A DNA stretch of 64,000 nucleotides from CALMEC01 sp963765105 (GCA_963765105.1 CAVXUW010000004.1:434001-498000); one strand, 5' to 3'; positions 1 to 8,342 are shown, numbered from the stretch's first letter. The notes: generated from the letters alone by a model not told the origin. Numbers and translations: made by a program.

Positions 1-774
1 TGTGACCGGAGAGGGTGCGCCGGTGCTCCTGACGCCCTTTACCAGCAGCCATGCCAGGAACGCCATCTCCGCGATCCCTTCCACGAGGCCGGTGAGCAGC
101 GAGCTGCCGTCTGCGACATCGAGGAAGTTGACGAACATTTCGGCGAGGTAGCTGAAACAGGCGATCATCAGTAAGACGCCCAGGATCTTTGGGAAGTACC
201 CCGACTTGATGACGAGGTACCCGAGCGGCAGTAGCCACAGCCCGAACGTCATCTGAGCGATGAAGAACCCGTTGTCCTTGAGGTCGGTAAACAGCAGCGT
301 GAGCTGATCGGACTGTGCCGCGCCGAAGGTGCGTGTGAGGCTCTCACTGGTCGCGATCTTCAGCGCCGCGTAGTGGTTGATCAGATTCAGGCTCATGATC
401 GCAACGCTGATCGAGACGATGGTGACCATCGCGGCTGCGACCAGCCGGTTGACGTGCGCGAGCAGAACGTAGAGGGCCATGGCCGTAAATAGGAAGGCCG
501 CCGCCCCGACGAGTTCGACCATCAGGCCGACGCGAAACAGGGTGGTCGACGCGCGGATGTTGTCGGCAGTCGCCGCTGCATCACCCGATTCGACGATGCG
601 GGAGGACACCCAGATGCCAAAGAAGCTGCACACGGCAAGGGCCAGGTACAGCAACCCCGCGATCCTGGCGAGCATCTGCTTCGAAACACGGGCCTCTCCA
701 GCAGCAGCCGGCGGGCCTCGGGGCGCCTCGACCTCAGCGTGTTGCGGGGCAGCTGTTGCTTGAGTCGTCGCCAT
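1..774 (-). CDS. DUF4386-type membrane protein, 3' end cut by window edge
   Basis: Translating the minus strand from the ATG at 774 gives an unbroken frame to the window edge, 258 residues without a stop. A charged, Ala/Pro-rich N-terminus of about 30 residues is followed by at least five hydrophobic segments, with phrases such as ARIAGLLYLALAVCS and LYVLLAHVNRL that are typical of the DUF4386 membrane family, whose function is unknown. The start lies 2 bp after the stop of the upstream nitroreductase gene, so the two form one transcription unit. Family call is from pattern recognition; the C-terminus is missing. Confidence 0.75.
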   Translation of the reverse strand, partial: MATTQATAAPQHAEVEAPRGPPAAAGEARVSKQMLARIAGLLYLALAVCSFFGIWVSSRIVESGDAAATADNIRASTTLFRVGLMVELVGAAAFLFTAMALYVLLAHVNRLVAAAMVTIVSISVAIMSLNLINHYAALKIATSESLTRTFGAAQSDQLTLLFTDLKDNGFFIAQMTFGLWLLPLGYLVIKSGYFPKILGVLLMIACFSYLAEMFVNFLDVADGSSLLTGLVEGIAEMAFLAWLLVKGVRSTGAPSPVT

Positions 775-776
775 CG

Positions 777-1316
777 CTATGACTCCGCCAGAGATGTCTC
801 GCGGACGTCGGTGGCGACCTCCGCGAACAGCTCGGGTTGATCGGCCCGTCGGAACCGGAGGCACTGATCGACCAGGAACCGCTCGTGGCTGCGCTGGTCT
901 TTCGCCGAGAAGCGGTCAGCCATCGGGCCGAGCGGTACGACTTCTGGCCGGTCGACCTGGTACGTCGTCCCCTCGTGGACGAGGGTGGCTGACCCACTCG
1001 CCAGCACATTCCTCACCCAATTCGACGTCGTTCCGTAAGGAAGCGCAATCACGAAACCGTCGTCGGTTGGTTCAGCCACTACCGGCGTCCGGTAGGGACG
1101 ACCCGTCGTTCGCCCGACGTGGTGGACCACGGACGCATACGCACCAGGCGTCCCGGCGGTCGTCAACATGCGCGGGTTCACGACGACCCGGGCGAAGCGG
1201 CGAACCACCCGGAGGACCGTCGGCGACCGCCTCCGCATCCCGACGAGGAAGACGATGCCGATCGCCGCGAACGCAAGTACCAACCCACCGATGACAATCG
1301 CGATAAGACGCAACAC
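777..1316 (-). CDS. Nitroreductase/quinone reductase family protein (F420-dependent Ddn-like)
   Basis: 179 residues. One N-terminal membrane helix (residues 4-26) is followed by the compact split-barrel domain of the deazaflavin-dependent nitroreductase family, recognised from the order VHHVGRTTGRPYRTPV, FVIALPYGTTSNWVRNVLA and the end YQVDRPEVVPL. Members use reduced F420 to reduce quinones or nitro compounds, often at the membrane. The GTG start is preceded 5 nt upstream by GGAGGG. The gene is read from the repeated promoter region (copy 1) and leads into the DUF4386 gene. Its N-terminal coding region has a degenerate second copy in front of the ABC transporter operon at 7216-7335. Confidence 0.8.
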   Translation of the reverse strand: MLRLIAIVIGGLVLAFAAIGIVFLVGMRRRSPTVLRVVRRFARVVVNPRMLTTAGTPGAYASVVHHVGRTTGRPYRTPVVAEPTDDGFVIALPYGTTSNWVRNVLASGSATLVHEGTTYQVDRPEVVPLGPMADRFSAKDQRSHERFLVDQCLRFRRADQPELFAEVATDVRETSLAES

Positions 1317-1346
1317 GGCATCCCTCCGATCCGTCTTGTTTGTTCA

Positions 1347-1580
1347 GATCCGTCGTCACAGACTGTGACGCGCAGACCCAGGGAACGCATCGGGGAGAAC
1401 TCCTGATGAGGCTTCCGGAGAACTCCGCGGGTGAACACCGGGTCCCAACCCACGACGCCTTCTCCGTCAACGCCGTGTCTGCCGTTTGAGAACGGGGTAG
1501 ATCGCGTCGGCCATCGCGCGACCTTTCGATGTGCTGCTGAGCTCAGGCACCTGATGAACACCTCAGGGTGCCCGCGGTTC
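1347..1580. repeat. Duplicated intergenic regulatory region, copy 1
   Basis: This stretch is matched by 7367-7603. The core (about 1391-1500) is almost identical in both copies and the flanks are more diverged. Both copies contain a 17-bp palindrome, a tandem pair of GGAGAACTCC motifs (1394-1403 and 1417-1426, start to start 23 bp), and lie between a minus-strand gene and alcohol dehydrogenase sequence on the plus strand. It therefore looks like a divergent promoter region that was duplicated together with parts of both flanking genes. It accounts for the gene-free stretch after the nitroreductase. Confidence 0.8.
1354..1370. promoter_or_regulatory. Palindromic operator candidate upstream of nitroreductase
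   Basis: The sequence CGTCACAGACTGTGACG is a perfect inverted repeat with 8-bp arms and a single central base, about 40 bp upstream of the GTG start of the minus-strand nitroreductase. The second copy of the region retains it at 7375-7391 with one changed arm base. Size and symmetry suit a dimeric repressor such as a TetR-family protein. No regulator gene lies next to it, so the cognate protein is unknown. Confidence 0.5.
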
Positions 1581-1584
1581 TGCC

Positions 1585-2394
1585 GCGGCGACCAGGCCCG
1601 GCGTCGACGACCTCGCGGTCGGGACGCGTGTCGCGATCCCCTGGCTCGGCTACGCGTGTGGGGCCTGTGAGTACTGCGGGTCGGGCTGGGAGACCCTCTG
1701 CCCATCGCAACGCAACACCGGCTACTCGATGGATGGCGGTTTTGCCGAGTACGCACTCGGCTTCGCGTCCTACGTCGGCCGGGTACCCGACGGAATCGAC
1801 CCATTCGATGCGGCGCCGCTGACCTGCGCAGGCGTCACGACCTACACAGCGATCACGGTGTGCGGCGCCCGAACCTCGGACCTGGTCGCCGTGTTCGGCA
1901 TCGGCGGCCTCGGGCACATGACGATGCAGTACGCGCACATCGCCGGTGCCTCGACGGTCGCTGTGGACGTCGTCTCCGAGAAGCTCGACCTCGCCCGTGA
2001 GCTGGGCGCCGAACACGTCGTCAACGCTGCCGACGAGGACCCATCGGCCGCGATCATGCGCCTCGGCGGGGCCGACCAGGCCATCGTGCTCGCCGCGAAC
2101 CCACGCGTCTACGAGCAAGCGTTCCGGTCGCTCCGGCGCGGCGGGACGCTGGTCCTGGTGGGGCTGCCGGCCGACAACGACATGCACCTACCCATCTTCG
2201 AGACGATCCTCGGCGGAATCACCATCGTGGGCTCCATCGTCGGCACACGTGTCGACCTGCAGGAGGTCTTCGAACTGCACGCGCAGGGCAAAACCCACGT
2301 CACACGCGAGATTCGTCCGCTGGCCGACGTCAACCAGGCGATCGCCGACGTCGAAGCGGGCGCGATCCCCGCTCGGATCGTGTTCAAGCCGTAG
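1585..2394 (+). pseudogene. Zinc-dependent alcohol dehydrogenase, 5'-truncated copy 1
   Basis: The readable frame carries the middle and end of an AdhP-like medium-chain alcohol dehydrogenase: the structural-zinc loop CGACEYCGSGWETLC, the Rossmann motif GIGGLGHMTMQYA and a complete C-terminus ending IPARIVFKP. The first ~90 residues, including the catalytic Cys and His ligands (present in copy 2 as GLCHTD and PGHEG), are absent. Alignment with copy 2 places a deletion of about 370 bp between 1577 and 1590, joining the upstream repeat directly to codon ~92. An internal ATG at 1729 could start a 221-residue fragment, but that would lack the catalytic domain. Confidence 0.8.
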
Positions 2395-2424
2395 TACACC
2401 CGACGTTCCCAATCGACCACGAGC

Positions 2425-2460
2425 ACGTCCGGTGGGCTCTCCCACGAGCCCACCGGACGT
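2425..2460. terminator. Strong hairpin after alcohol dehydrogenase fragment
   Basis: A perfect 14-bp inverted repeat, ACGTCCGGTGGGCT (2425-2438) pairing with 2447-2460, with an 8-nt loop, begins 30 bp past the dehydrogenase stop. There is no clear T-run, but the position and stability suit a transcription terminator. Confidence 0.6.
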
Positions 2461-2484
2461 CCTTGGGGAGAAACGCGCAGGATC

Positions 2485-2571
2485 ATGAGCTGGCTTCGCA
2501 CCGGCGTGCTCGCGCTGATCGGCGCCGGATTCGCCATGCTCGGCTGGCTAGTCGACGAGGGGTCCTCCAGC
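2485..2571 (+). other. Orphan start of a membrane-protein gene (gene remnant)
   Basis: After the hairpin, an ATG opens a frame whose first ~29 codons encode a typical N-terminal membrane helix (MSWLRTGVLALIGAGFAMLG). The frame then loses protein-like character and runs antisense into the hydrolase gene. I read it as the 5' stump of a gene whose remainder was lost when the ABC operon came to lie next to it. No function can be given. Confidence 0.35.
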
Positions 2572-2653
2572 AGCCACGACTTCGCACCGACCCGCGACCT
2601 CCACCCATCAAAGCGTGGAGCGGCAGCGGCGGCGATGGGGGCAGCCCCATTCC

Positions 2654-3925
2654 CTACTCCGGATCAGCACGTCCTTTCGAACCCGTCAGCACGTCCGACT
2701 GCACTATCTCGCACATCTTCTCCGGCTCTTCGAACATCGGGCTGTGGGCTGACTGCGCAAACGTGTAGAAGCCCTTCACTGGAGCATCGAGCCGCTCGTA
2801 GTAGGACCTGGCCAGGGGGTAGGAAACGGTGTAGTCGTACACGCCATGAAAGAAGTAGACCGGGACGTCGAGCCGCGTCACCTTCTTCGTCAGATCCGTC
2901 GCCAGTTGTGTGTTCCACAGGCGTTTCGTGGAGAAGATCTTGCCGCGCCAGATGCCGATCTTCTCCATCAGCGTGTATTCGCGGTTCCGCAGGGACCGCA
3001 TCAGCAGTCCGGTGACGATCGACGTCATGTCGTGGGTCGTGCCAACACCCAGTTCGTGCATGGCCACGTCACGTACCTTGAGGTACGAATCCGGAAGAGG
3101 AACCGTGTCGCCGACTGGCGCTTTTTCGAGTCGCCGCACCATCTTGGTGTTCCCGCCGTCCGTGAATCGCTGGAGCATGTAGTCGTACGCCAGCCTCTCG
3201 GACTCAAGCTGATTCGAAATCTGGGCCACGGCGAGGTAGGCGTGGTACAGCTCCGGCGCTTGCGCGGCCGCCTGTATGCCGATGAAGGTCCCTCCGGAAC
3301 GACCCATGAGGTAAATCTTCTCCTGGCCAAAGCGCGTGCGGAGATAGTTGGTCAACTCCACCGTGTCCGCTACGAGTTGCTCCGGGTTCACGCTCGCTGG
3401 GTTGACGTCGCCGCTGTAGGAGAGCCCCGAGCCGCGCTGCTCCCACCAGACCACGGTGAAGTCCTCGTCGAGTCCCGTGGGGTAGCGCTCAGTGAGGAAA
3501 TAGTCCGGAATGCCACCATGGAGGTACAGCAGCACCGGGTTGCGAGCGTTCTTGCCCTTGATGAACATCCCCTGGTCAACACCGCCGATGTTGACCGTGA
3601 TCTTCTCGGAGATGCTGCCTGCCAACGGCCTGCCGCTGTCATCGAGAAACGGTTTCGGGCCGGCGGGACGGGCGACGAAGACCGCCAGGATAGAGAGTGC
3701 GGCCCCCACAACGCCAGCGAGGCCACGGCGGGCGCACCGGGCCATCCGACTCGCGCCGTGGCGCGAGATCGGGCCGCGGCTGAGACGCCGTGCGGCCCCC
3801 GCGCCGACCGCGGCGCGCCCCAGCAGAGCGGCCGGACGAAGTGCGGTGGAACCGCCGAGGCTTGTCTCTTTCACGGCCCGGGACGATCGGTGGGGGACAT
3901 GCGCAGGGAGTGTCTGGGTGTCCAT
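2654..3925 (-). CDS. Membrane-anchored alpha/beta hydrolase (proline iminopeptidase-like)
   Basis: 423 residues from the ATG at 3925, 7 bp after the permease stop. A basic N-terminus and one membrane helix (around 70-90) precede an alpha/beta-hydrolase domain: oxyanion region LYLHGGIPD, the WWEQRGSGLSYS motif typical of prolyl aminopeptidases, nucleophile elbow GRSGGT, and a late SAHSPM supplying the catalytic His. The fold is clear; peptidase rather than esterase activity is inference. It is the last gene of the ABC transporter operon, so it may process the transported substrate or lipids at the membrane. An upstream in-frame start at 3961 would overlap the permease and is less likely. Confidence 0.8.
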   Translation of the reverse strand: MDTQTLPAHVPHRSSRAVKETSLGGSTALRPAALLGRAAVGAGAARRLSRGPISRHGASRMARCARRGLAGVVGAALSILAVFVARPAGPKPFLDDSGRPLAGSISEKITVNIGGVDQGMFIKGKNARNPVLLYLHGGIPDYFLTERYPTGLDEDFTVVWWEQRGSGLSYSGDVNPASVNPEQLVADTVELTNYLRTRFGQEKIYLMGRSGGTFIGIQAAAQAPELYHAYLAVAQISNQLESERLAYDYMLQRFTDGGNTKMVRRLEKAPVGDTVPLPDSYLKVRDVAMHELGVGTTHDMTSIVTGLLMRSLRNREYTLMEKIGIWRGKIFSTKRLWNTQLATDLTKKVTRLDVPVYFFHGVYDYTVSYPLARSYYERLDAPVKGFYTFAQSAHSPMFEEPEKMCEIVQSDVLTGSKGRADPE

Positions 3926-3932
3926 GCTCTTG

Positions 3933-6461
3933 CTATTCGTTCTGGATGGCGGCCAAAACATTGAGTCGGGCGGCGCGGCGGGCTGGCAGGATTGCTGCGA
4001 GCACGCCGAAGATGGCGGCGACGATCAGGAAGACGGCCATCGATCCCCAAGGGATGGCGAGGGCCGTGAACTCGGGGATTGCCGAGACGCTGACGACGCC
4101 GAGGAACGCGCCGAGGAGGAGACCGACCAGCGCGCCGATCAGCGCGACAATGATCGCCTCCCAGCGGATCATTGCCCGTACGCTGTGTCGTGAGAGCCCG
4201 ACCGCTCGGAGGAGTCCGATCTCGCGCGTGCGCTCGAAGACTGACAGCGCGAGCGTCAGCACAATTCCGAAGACGGCGATGATCACCGCCATCGCGAGTA
4301 GGACATAGAACAGCCTGAGGAAGCTGTCGACCTGGCTGGACACGAAGTCCTTGTACTCGGCCCTCGTGCGCACTTCGAGGTTGGGGAATGCCGTGAGTTC
4401 GTTTTCCGCGGCCACCTTGGCTTGGTCAGCGGACACGCCGTCGCCGGCCCGGACGAAGATGAATTGGTCCTGCTGGCTCGTAAAGTCGCGTTCGTACTGG
4501 CGGCGCGAGACGAGGAAGCGTCCGAACGTCGTGTCGCTGAAGATCGCACCGACACGAAGTGACGTTCGGCCGGTGCGGGCAAAGAGCACGGACATCGTCC
4601 CGCCCACGGTGAGGTCATGGTCCTTCGCGTATCTCTCATCGATCGCGACGGTGTCCGGTTGCGAGAGCGCTCCTACCGAGCCCGCGGTGAGCTTCGGGTC
4701 GTAGAAGTCGGGAAGCGCGTTGGGATCGATCGCGGACATGAGCAGGGTGTCTTGTTGCGCATCCTTGAACGAACCGTCGAAACGTAGCGTGGTCACACCC
4801 GCCAACTGCGGGGCATTCTTGAGTTCCGCCGAGGCCGCGGGACTGAAGCCCTGTTGCCCGCTGGCCTGGATCACGAGGTCTGTTTTCAGGCGGTCGTCAA
4901 TTGCGTCGACCCACGTCGCCGTCAGGGACGCGCCGAAGATGGTGACGCCGGTGACGAGCGCGACACCGATGGTCAGCGCGGCCGCGGTCTGAGCCGTCCG
5001 CCTGGGATTGCGCATAGCGTTCTCCTGTCCCAGACGTCCGGCCAGACCGGTTCGTGCCATCGGCACGCCGATCAGTTGGGCGAGTGGACGGGCCACATAC
5101 TGGGTAAGCATCGCGGCGCCCAAGAACAGGAGCAAGGCACCGAGGCCGATCAGACCGAATCGTTGCGAGAGGCCGCTGAGTGGTGCGAGTGCCCCGAGGA
5201 GCACCAGCGTGATCCCAACCGTGGTCAGCCCGATCGAGACCACGAACCGCGCCCGCGGCGACCCGACGACGCGGACGTCGCGCATCGCGGCCATCGGCGG
5301 AACACGGCTCGCACGCCACGCCGGCATCAGCGCCGCGACGAACGTCACGGTGATGCCGACAACCAGGCCCGCGATGACAGACCGCGGCTCAATCTGGAGA
5401 GTCGTCGGCGGAAGCGACGCACCCGAGGCGTTGAAGCCGGCGCGCAGCAGCGCCGCAAAGCCGATGCCGAAGAGGATCCCGATCAGCGACGCGGCAACAC
5501 CGATGAACGCCGCCTCGAGCAAGACCGAGCGGACGACCTGGCTCGGCGAGGCGCCCACCGCGCGAATCAAGCCGAGTTGGCGGGTGCGCTGGGCGACCGT
5601 GATCTTGAAGGCGTTGAAGATGATGAAACTGCCCACGAACAGGGCGATTGCCGCGAACGCCAGCAGGAAATTGCGGAACAGGTCGACAAACTGCTTGAAC
5701 TGGTCGCTGGATTCCTGGGCTGACGCCTCCCCGGTGATGGCCTCGTAACCGGACGGGAGGGTTGCTTGGACCCGTGCGGCCAGCGTGGTATTGGAGACGC
5801 CGGGCATGCCCGTGACACCGATACCTGCAAAGCGGTCGGCAGAATCGAAAACACGCTGCGCCGTCGCGGTCGCGAAGGCAGCCAACGTTGCACCGGCAAG
5901 GCTGGCATCGTTGTCACCGAAGGCCACGGTACCGATGAGCCGATACTCGGCCGATCCGGATGAGGTGATGATGCGCACACGATCCCCGATCGCGAACTTC
6001 TCGTCCGCCGCAGTCTTCTTGTCGATCACGACATCGTCAGGCCCTCTCGGAGCTGTCCCCGCCAGGATCCGCAGTGGGTTGAGGTCCCTGTCGTCCAACC
6101 AGCCGAAGCCGAGCGCGGGCGGACCTTGAACACCTGCCGGTTTGCCGTCCGCCCCGATGATCTGAGCGATTCCTTCAACCGACCCTCCAGCGGCACGCAC
6201 ACCGTCCACGGCCCGGACCTTCGCTACGACCGAGGCTGGGACCGGCTGCCGATCCACCGCGGACACCGTCTCGATCCCGCGGACCATGACGGAGACACCC
6301 TTGTTGGCGGTCGTGAAGACGTCGTCAAAGGCCGAGTTGATCGTGTCGCCCAGAACGAATGACCCGACGACGAACCCCACGCCGAGCACGATCGAGAGGG
6401 ACGTCAGGAAGAGACGAAGCTTGCTCGCCAGAAGATTTCGAAAGGCTTGGCGCGCGATCAT
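3933..6461 (-). CDS. ABC transporter permease, FtsX/MacB family
   Basis: 842 residues. Layout: TM1 near 10-30, a large extracytoplasmic MacB-type domain, three helices around 260-380, further helices around 400-460, a second TM/extracytoplasmic unit with helix near 490-515, and three C-terminal helices (about 710-830). It therefore has two FtsX domains, as in actinobacterial MacB/LolC-like exporters that work mechanically on envelope lipids, lipoproteins or peptides. ATG start overlaps the ATPase stop by 4 bp, so the two are translationally coupled. Confidence 0.88.
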   Translation of the reverse strand: MIARQAFRNLLASKLRLFLTSLSIVLGVGFVVGSFVLGDTINSAFDDVFTTANKGVSVMVRGIETVSAVDRQPVPASVVAKVRAVDGVRAAGGSVEGIAQIIGADGKPAGVQGPPALGFGWLDDRDLNPLRILAGTAPRGPDDVVIDKKTAADEKFAIGDRVRIITSSGSAEYRLIGTVAFGDNDASLAGATLAAFATATAQRVFDSADRFAGIGVTGMPGVSNTTLAARVQATLPSGYEAITGEASAQESSDQFKQFVDLFRNFLLAFAAIALFVGSFIIFNAFKITVAQRTRQLGLIRAVGASPSQVVRSVLLEAAFIGVAASLIGILFGIGFAALLRAGFNASGASLPPTTLQIEPRSVIAGLVVGITVTFVAALMPAWRASRVPPMAAMRDVRVVGSPRARFVVSIGLTTVGITLVLLGALAPLSGLSQRFGLIGLGALLLFLGAAMLTQYVARPLAQLIGVPMARTGLAGRLGQENAMRNPRRTAQTAAALTIGVALVTGVTIFGASLTATWVDAIDDRLKTDLVIQASGQQGFSPAASAELKNAPQLAGVTTLRFDGSFKDAQQDTLLMSAIDPNALPDFYDPKLTAGSVGALSQPDTVAIDERYAKDHDLTVGGTMSVLFARTGRTSLRVGAIFSDTTFGRFLVSRRQYERDFTSQQDQFIFVRAGDGVSADQAKVAAENELTAFPNLEVRTRAEYKDFVSSQVDSFLRLFYVLLAMAVIIAVFGIVLTLALSVFERTREIGLLRAVGLSRHSVRAMIRWEAIIVALIGALVGLLLGAFLGVVSVSAIPEFTALAIPWGSMAVFLIVAAIFGVLAAILPARRAARLNVLAAIQNE

Positions 6462-7219
6462 GCCCGCACCCCCGCCCGAAGTGTCTTCATCCGGTCGAGA
6501 ATCGACTCGGGCGTCGGCTCGATCATCTGGTCAACGATCCGTCCGTCCGCCAGAAACAACACGCGGTCCGCCTGGCTCGCCGCCGTCGGCTCATGGGTCA
6601 CCATCACGATTGTTTGACCGAAGTCGTCCGCAGCACGGCGCATGAACGCAAGGAGCTCCGCAGACGACTGCGAATCGAGCTGACCGGTCGGCTCGTCTGC
6701 GAAGACGATGTCCGGCCGTGACACCAGTGCGCGGGCAGCCGCGACCCGCTGCTGCTGGCCCCCTGAAAGCTCGGACGGTCGGTGCGTGAGGCGGCTCCTG
6801 AGTTCGAGTGCGTCGATCACCTGATCCATCCAATCCCCCTCGGGTTCCCTGCCGGCGATATCCAGGGGCAACCGGATGTTCTCGAGCGACGTCAGTGTCG
6901 GGACCAGATTGAACGACTGGAAGATGAAGCCGATGTGATCGCGCCGAACCCGCGTGATCTGCTTCTCGGACAGGCCGGTGAGCTCGATGTCACCAATCCA
7001 CGTCTTGCCTGAGGTCAGCTGATCGAGGCCGGCCATGCACTGCATCAACGTCGACTTGCCCGAACCCGACGGTCCCATGATCGCCGTGAATGCGCCGACC
7101 TCGAATTCGACGTCGACCCCGTCCAAAGCCCGTACTTCCGCGTCACCCTGCCCGTAGATCTTTGTCGCTCCGAGCGTGTGTGCTGCAAGAGTCCCGGTCC
7201 TGTTGATCGTTGTCGTCAC
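6458..7219 (-). CDS. ABC transporter ATP-binding protein, MacB/LolD type
   Basis: 253 residues. Walker A GPSGSGKST, signature LSGGQQQR, Walker B IVFADEPTG and the switch His in MVTHE are all intact, so it should be an active ATPase partner for the adjacent FtsX-type permease. A much longer open frame exists upstream, but the GTG at 7219 has GGAGGG 5 nt upstream and begins just before the conserved ABC domain, so I chose it. That GTG overlaps the stop of a 39-codon leader frame, suggesting coupled translation. Confidence 0.9.
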   Translation of the reverse strand: MTTTINRTGTLAAHTLGATKIYGQGDAEVRALDGVDVEFEVGAFTAIMGPSGSGKSTLMQCMAGLDQLTSGKTWIGDIELTGLSEKQITRVRRDHIGFIFQSFNLVPTLTSLENIRLPLDIAGREPEGDWMDQVIDALELRSRLTHRPSELSGGQQQRVAAARALVSRPDIVFADEPTGQLDSQSSAELLAFMRRAADDFGQTIVMVTHEPTAASQADRVLFLADGRIVDQMIEPTPESILDRMKTLRAGVRA

Positions 7220-7335
7220 GACTGCCCTCCTTCGATCCGCTCGTCGCGGAAATTGCGTCTCTCTGGGACGACCAGGCCGATCGCCACGAACGCGACCACC
7301 AACCGACCGAGGATCATCGCAATCAGGCTCACCAC
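7216..7335 (-). CDS. Leader peptide coupled to ABC operon, derived from nitroreductase N-terminus
   Basis: 39 codons starting at GTG 7335 with GGAGGG 7 nt upstream, and ending in TGA that overlaps the GTG of the ATPase gene. The first ~22 residues (LIAMILGRLVVAFVAIGLVV) align with the N-terminal helix of the nitroreductase at 777-1316 (LIAIVIGGLVLAFAAIGIVF), and the upstream DNA is also shared. It appears to be the stump of a duplicated nitroreductase gene now acting as an upstream coupled frame. Whether the peptide itself does anything is unknown. Confidence 0.55.
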   Translation of the reverse strand: MVSLIAMILGRLVVAFVAIGLVVPERRNFRDERIEGGQS

Positions 7336-7366
7336 GAGAACACCCTCCGATCCGCCCTGTCGCTAC

Positions 7367-7603
7367 AGGCCCTTCGTCACAGACTCTGACGCTCAGACTC
7401 AAGGACCCGCATCGGGGAGAACTCCTGATGAGGCTTCCGGAGAACTCCGCGGGTGAACACCGGGTCCCAACCCACGACGCCTTCTCCGTCAACGCCGTGT
7501 CTGCCGTGTGAGAACGAGGTTCATCGCGCCGCCCATCGCACGACCCTTCGACTGCGAGTGAGCTCACGACATCGGATCAACGCTTGAGGGGTGCCTGCGG
7601 TTC
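7367..7603. repeat. Duplicated intergenic regulatory region, copy 2
   Basis: Counterpart of 1347-1580. It keeps the near-identical core with the tandem GGAGAACTCC motifs at 7416-7425 and 7439-7448 and a one-mismatch version of the 17-bp palindrome. On its left is the ABC operon (minus strand), on its right alcohol dehydrogenase copy 2 (plus strand). A small inverted repeat CCTGTCGCTACAGG lies between the palindrome and the leader start. Confidence 0.8.
7375..7391. promoter_or_regulatory. Palindromic operator candidate upstream of ABC operon
   Basis: CGTCACAGACTCTGACG, the second copy of the palindrome at 1354-1370 with one mismatch in the right arm, about 40 bp upstream of the leader start. 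Conservation while neighbouring bases have drifted suggests a shared regulator for the nitroreductase and the ABC operon. Confidence 0.45.
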
Positions 7604-7700
7604 TCCCTGGGTCGGGGGACCGGGAGATTCCCGATGCATTGCCGCCAGAGGGGCGCGACGATCACCCCCGAAAGCTCCTCCGTTACGAAGGGAACTGCGC

Positions 7701-8342
7701 ATGACCACCACCAGGCAGCCGACGGGACCCGGCGCCGCAACCGGACACATGAAGGCCACCGTCGTCCAGAGCTTCACCGAACCGCTCCCGATCGAGGAGC
7801 GACCAATACCGGTGCCGGGACGTGGCCAGGTACTCGTGCGGATCGAGGCATCGGGCCTGTGCCACACGGACATCCACGCCGCACACGGTGACTGGCCCGC
7901 GAAACCGACTCCGCCCGTCATTCCCGGTCACGAGGGAGTGGGGATCGTCGCGGCGACCGGGCCCGGCGTCGACGACCTCGCGGTCGGGACGCGTGTCGCG
8001 ATCCCCTGGCTCGGCTACGCGTGTGGGGCCTGTGAGTACTGCGGGTCGGGCTGGGAGACCCTCTGCCCATCGCAACGCAACACCGGCTACTCGATGGATG
8101 GCGGTTTTGCCGAGTACGCACTCGGCTTCGCGTCCAACGTCGGCCGGGTACCCGACGGAATCGACCCATTCGATGCGGCGCCGCTGACCTGCGCAGGCGT
8201 CACGACCTCCACAGCGATCACGGTGTCCGGTGCCCGAACCGCCTGGACATGGCGCCCACGTGAGATCGCTCCCTCAGCGTTTACGGCCAAGGTCGGTGAA
8301 CTCCGGTCGACGAGCGGAACTTCCGCAGGATCTGGTGGATGA
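7701..8342 (+). pseudogene. Zinc-dependent alcohol dehydrogenase, 3'-truncated copy 2
   Basis: This copy has the natural start (ATG 7701 or 7749) and an intact catalytic half: GLCHTDIH and PGHEG zinc ligands and the structural-zinc loop CGACEYCGSGWETLC. It matches copy 1 closely over 7957-8240, then departs abruptly after GART, just before the nucleotide-binding motif, and runs through about 33 unrelated codons to a TGA overlapping the next gene. Without the Rossmann domain it cannot bind NAD. A full enzyme can be pieced together only from copies 1 and 2. Confidence 0.85.

Noticed and set aside
2846..3964. A 372-codon plus-strand frame.
   Set aside because: It is the antisense shadow of the alpha/beta hydrolase; composition is Arg/His/Asp-rich with no motif.
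6458..7567. A 5'-extended form of the ABC ATPase (369 codons).
   Set aside because: The extension reads through the duplicated regulatory region and has no homology; GTG 7219 has a clear ribosome site at the domain start.
1347..7603. The duplicated region as ends of a transposon or IS element.
   Set aside because: No transposase, no terminal inverted repeats and no target-site duplication were seen; the copies are direct repeats containing parts of the flanking genes.
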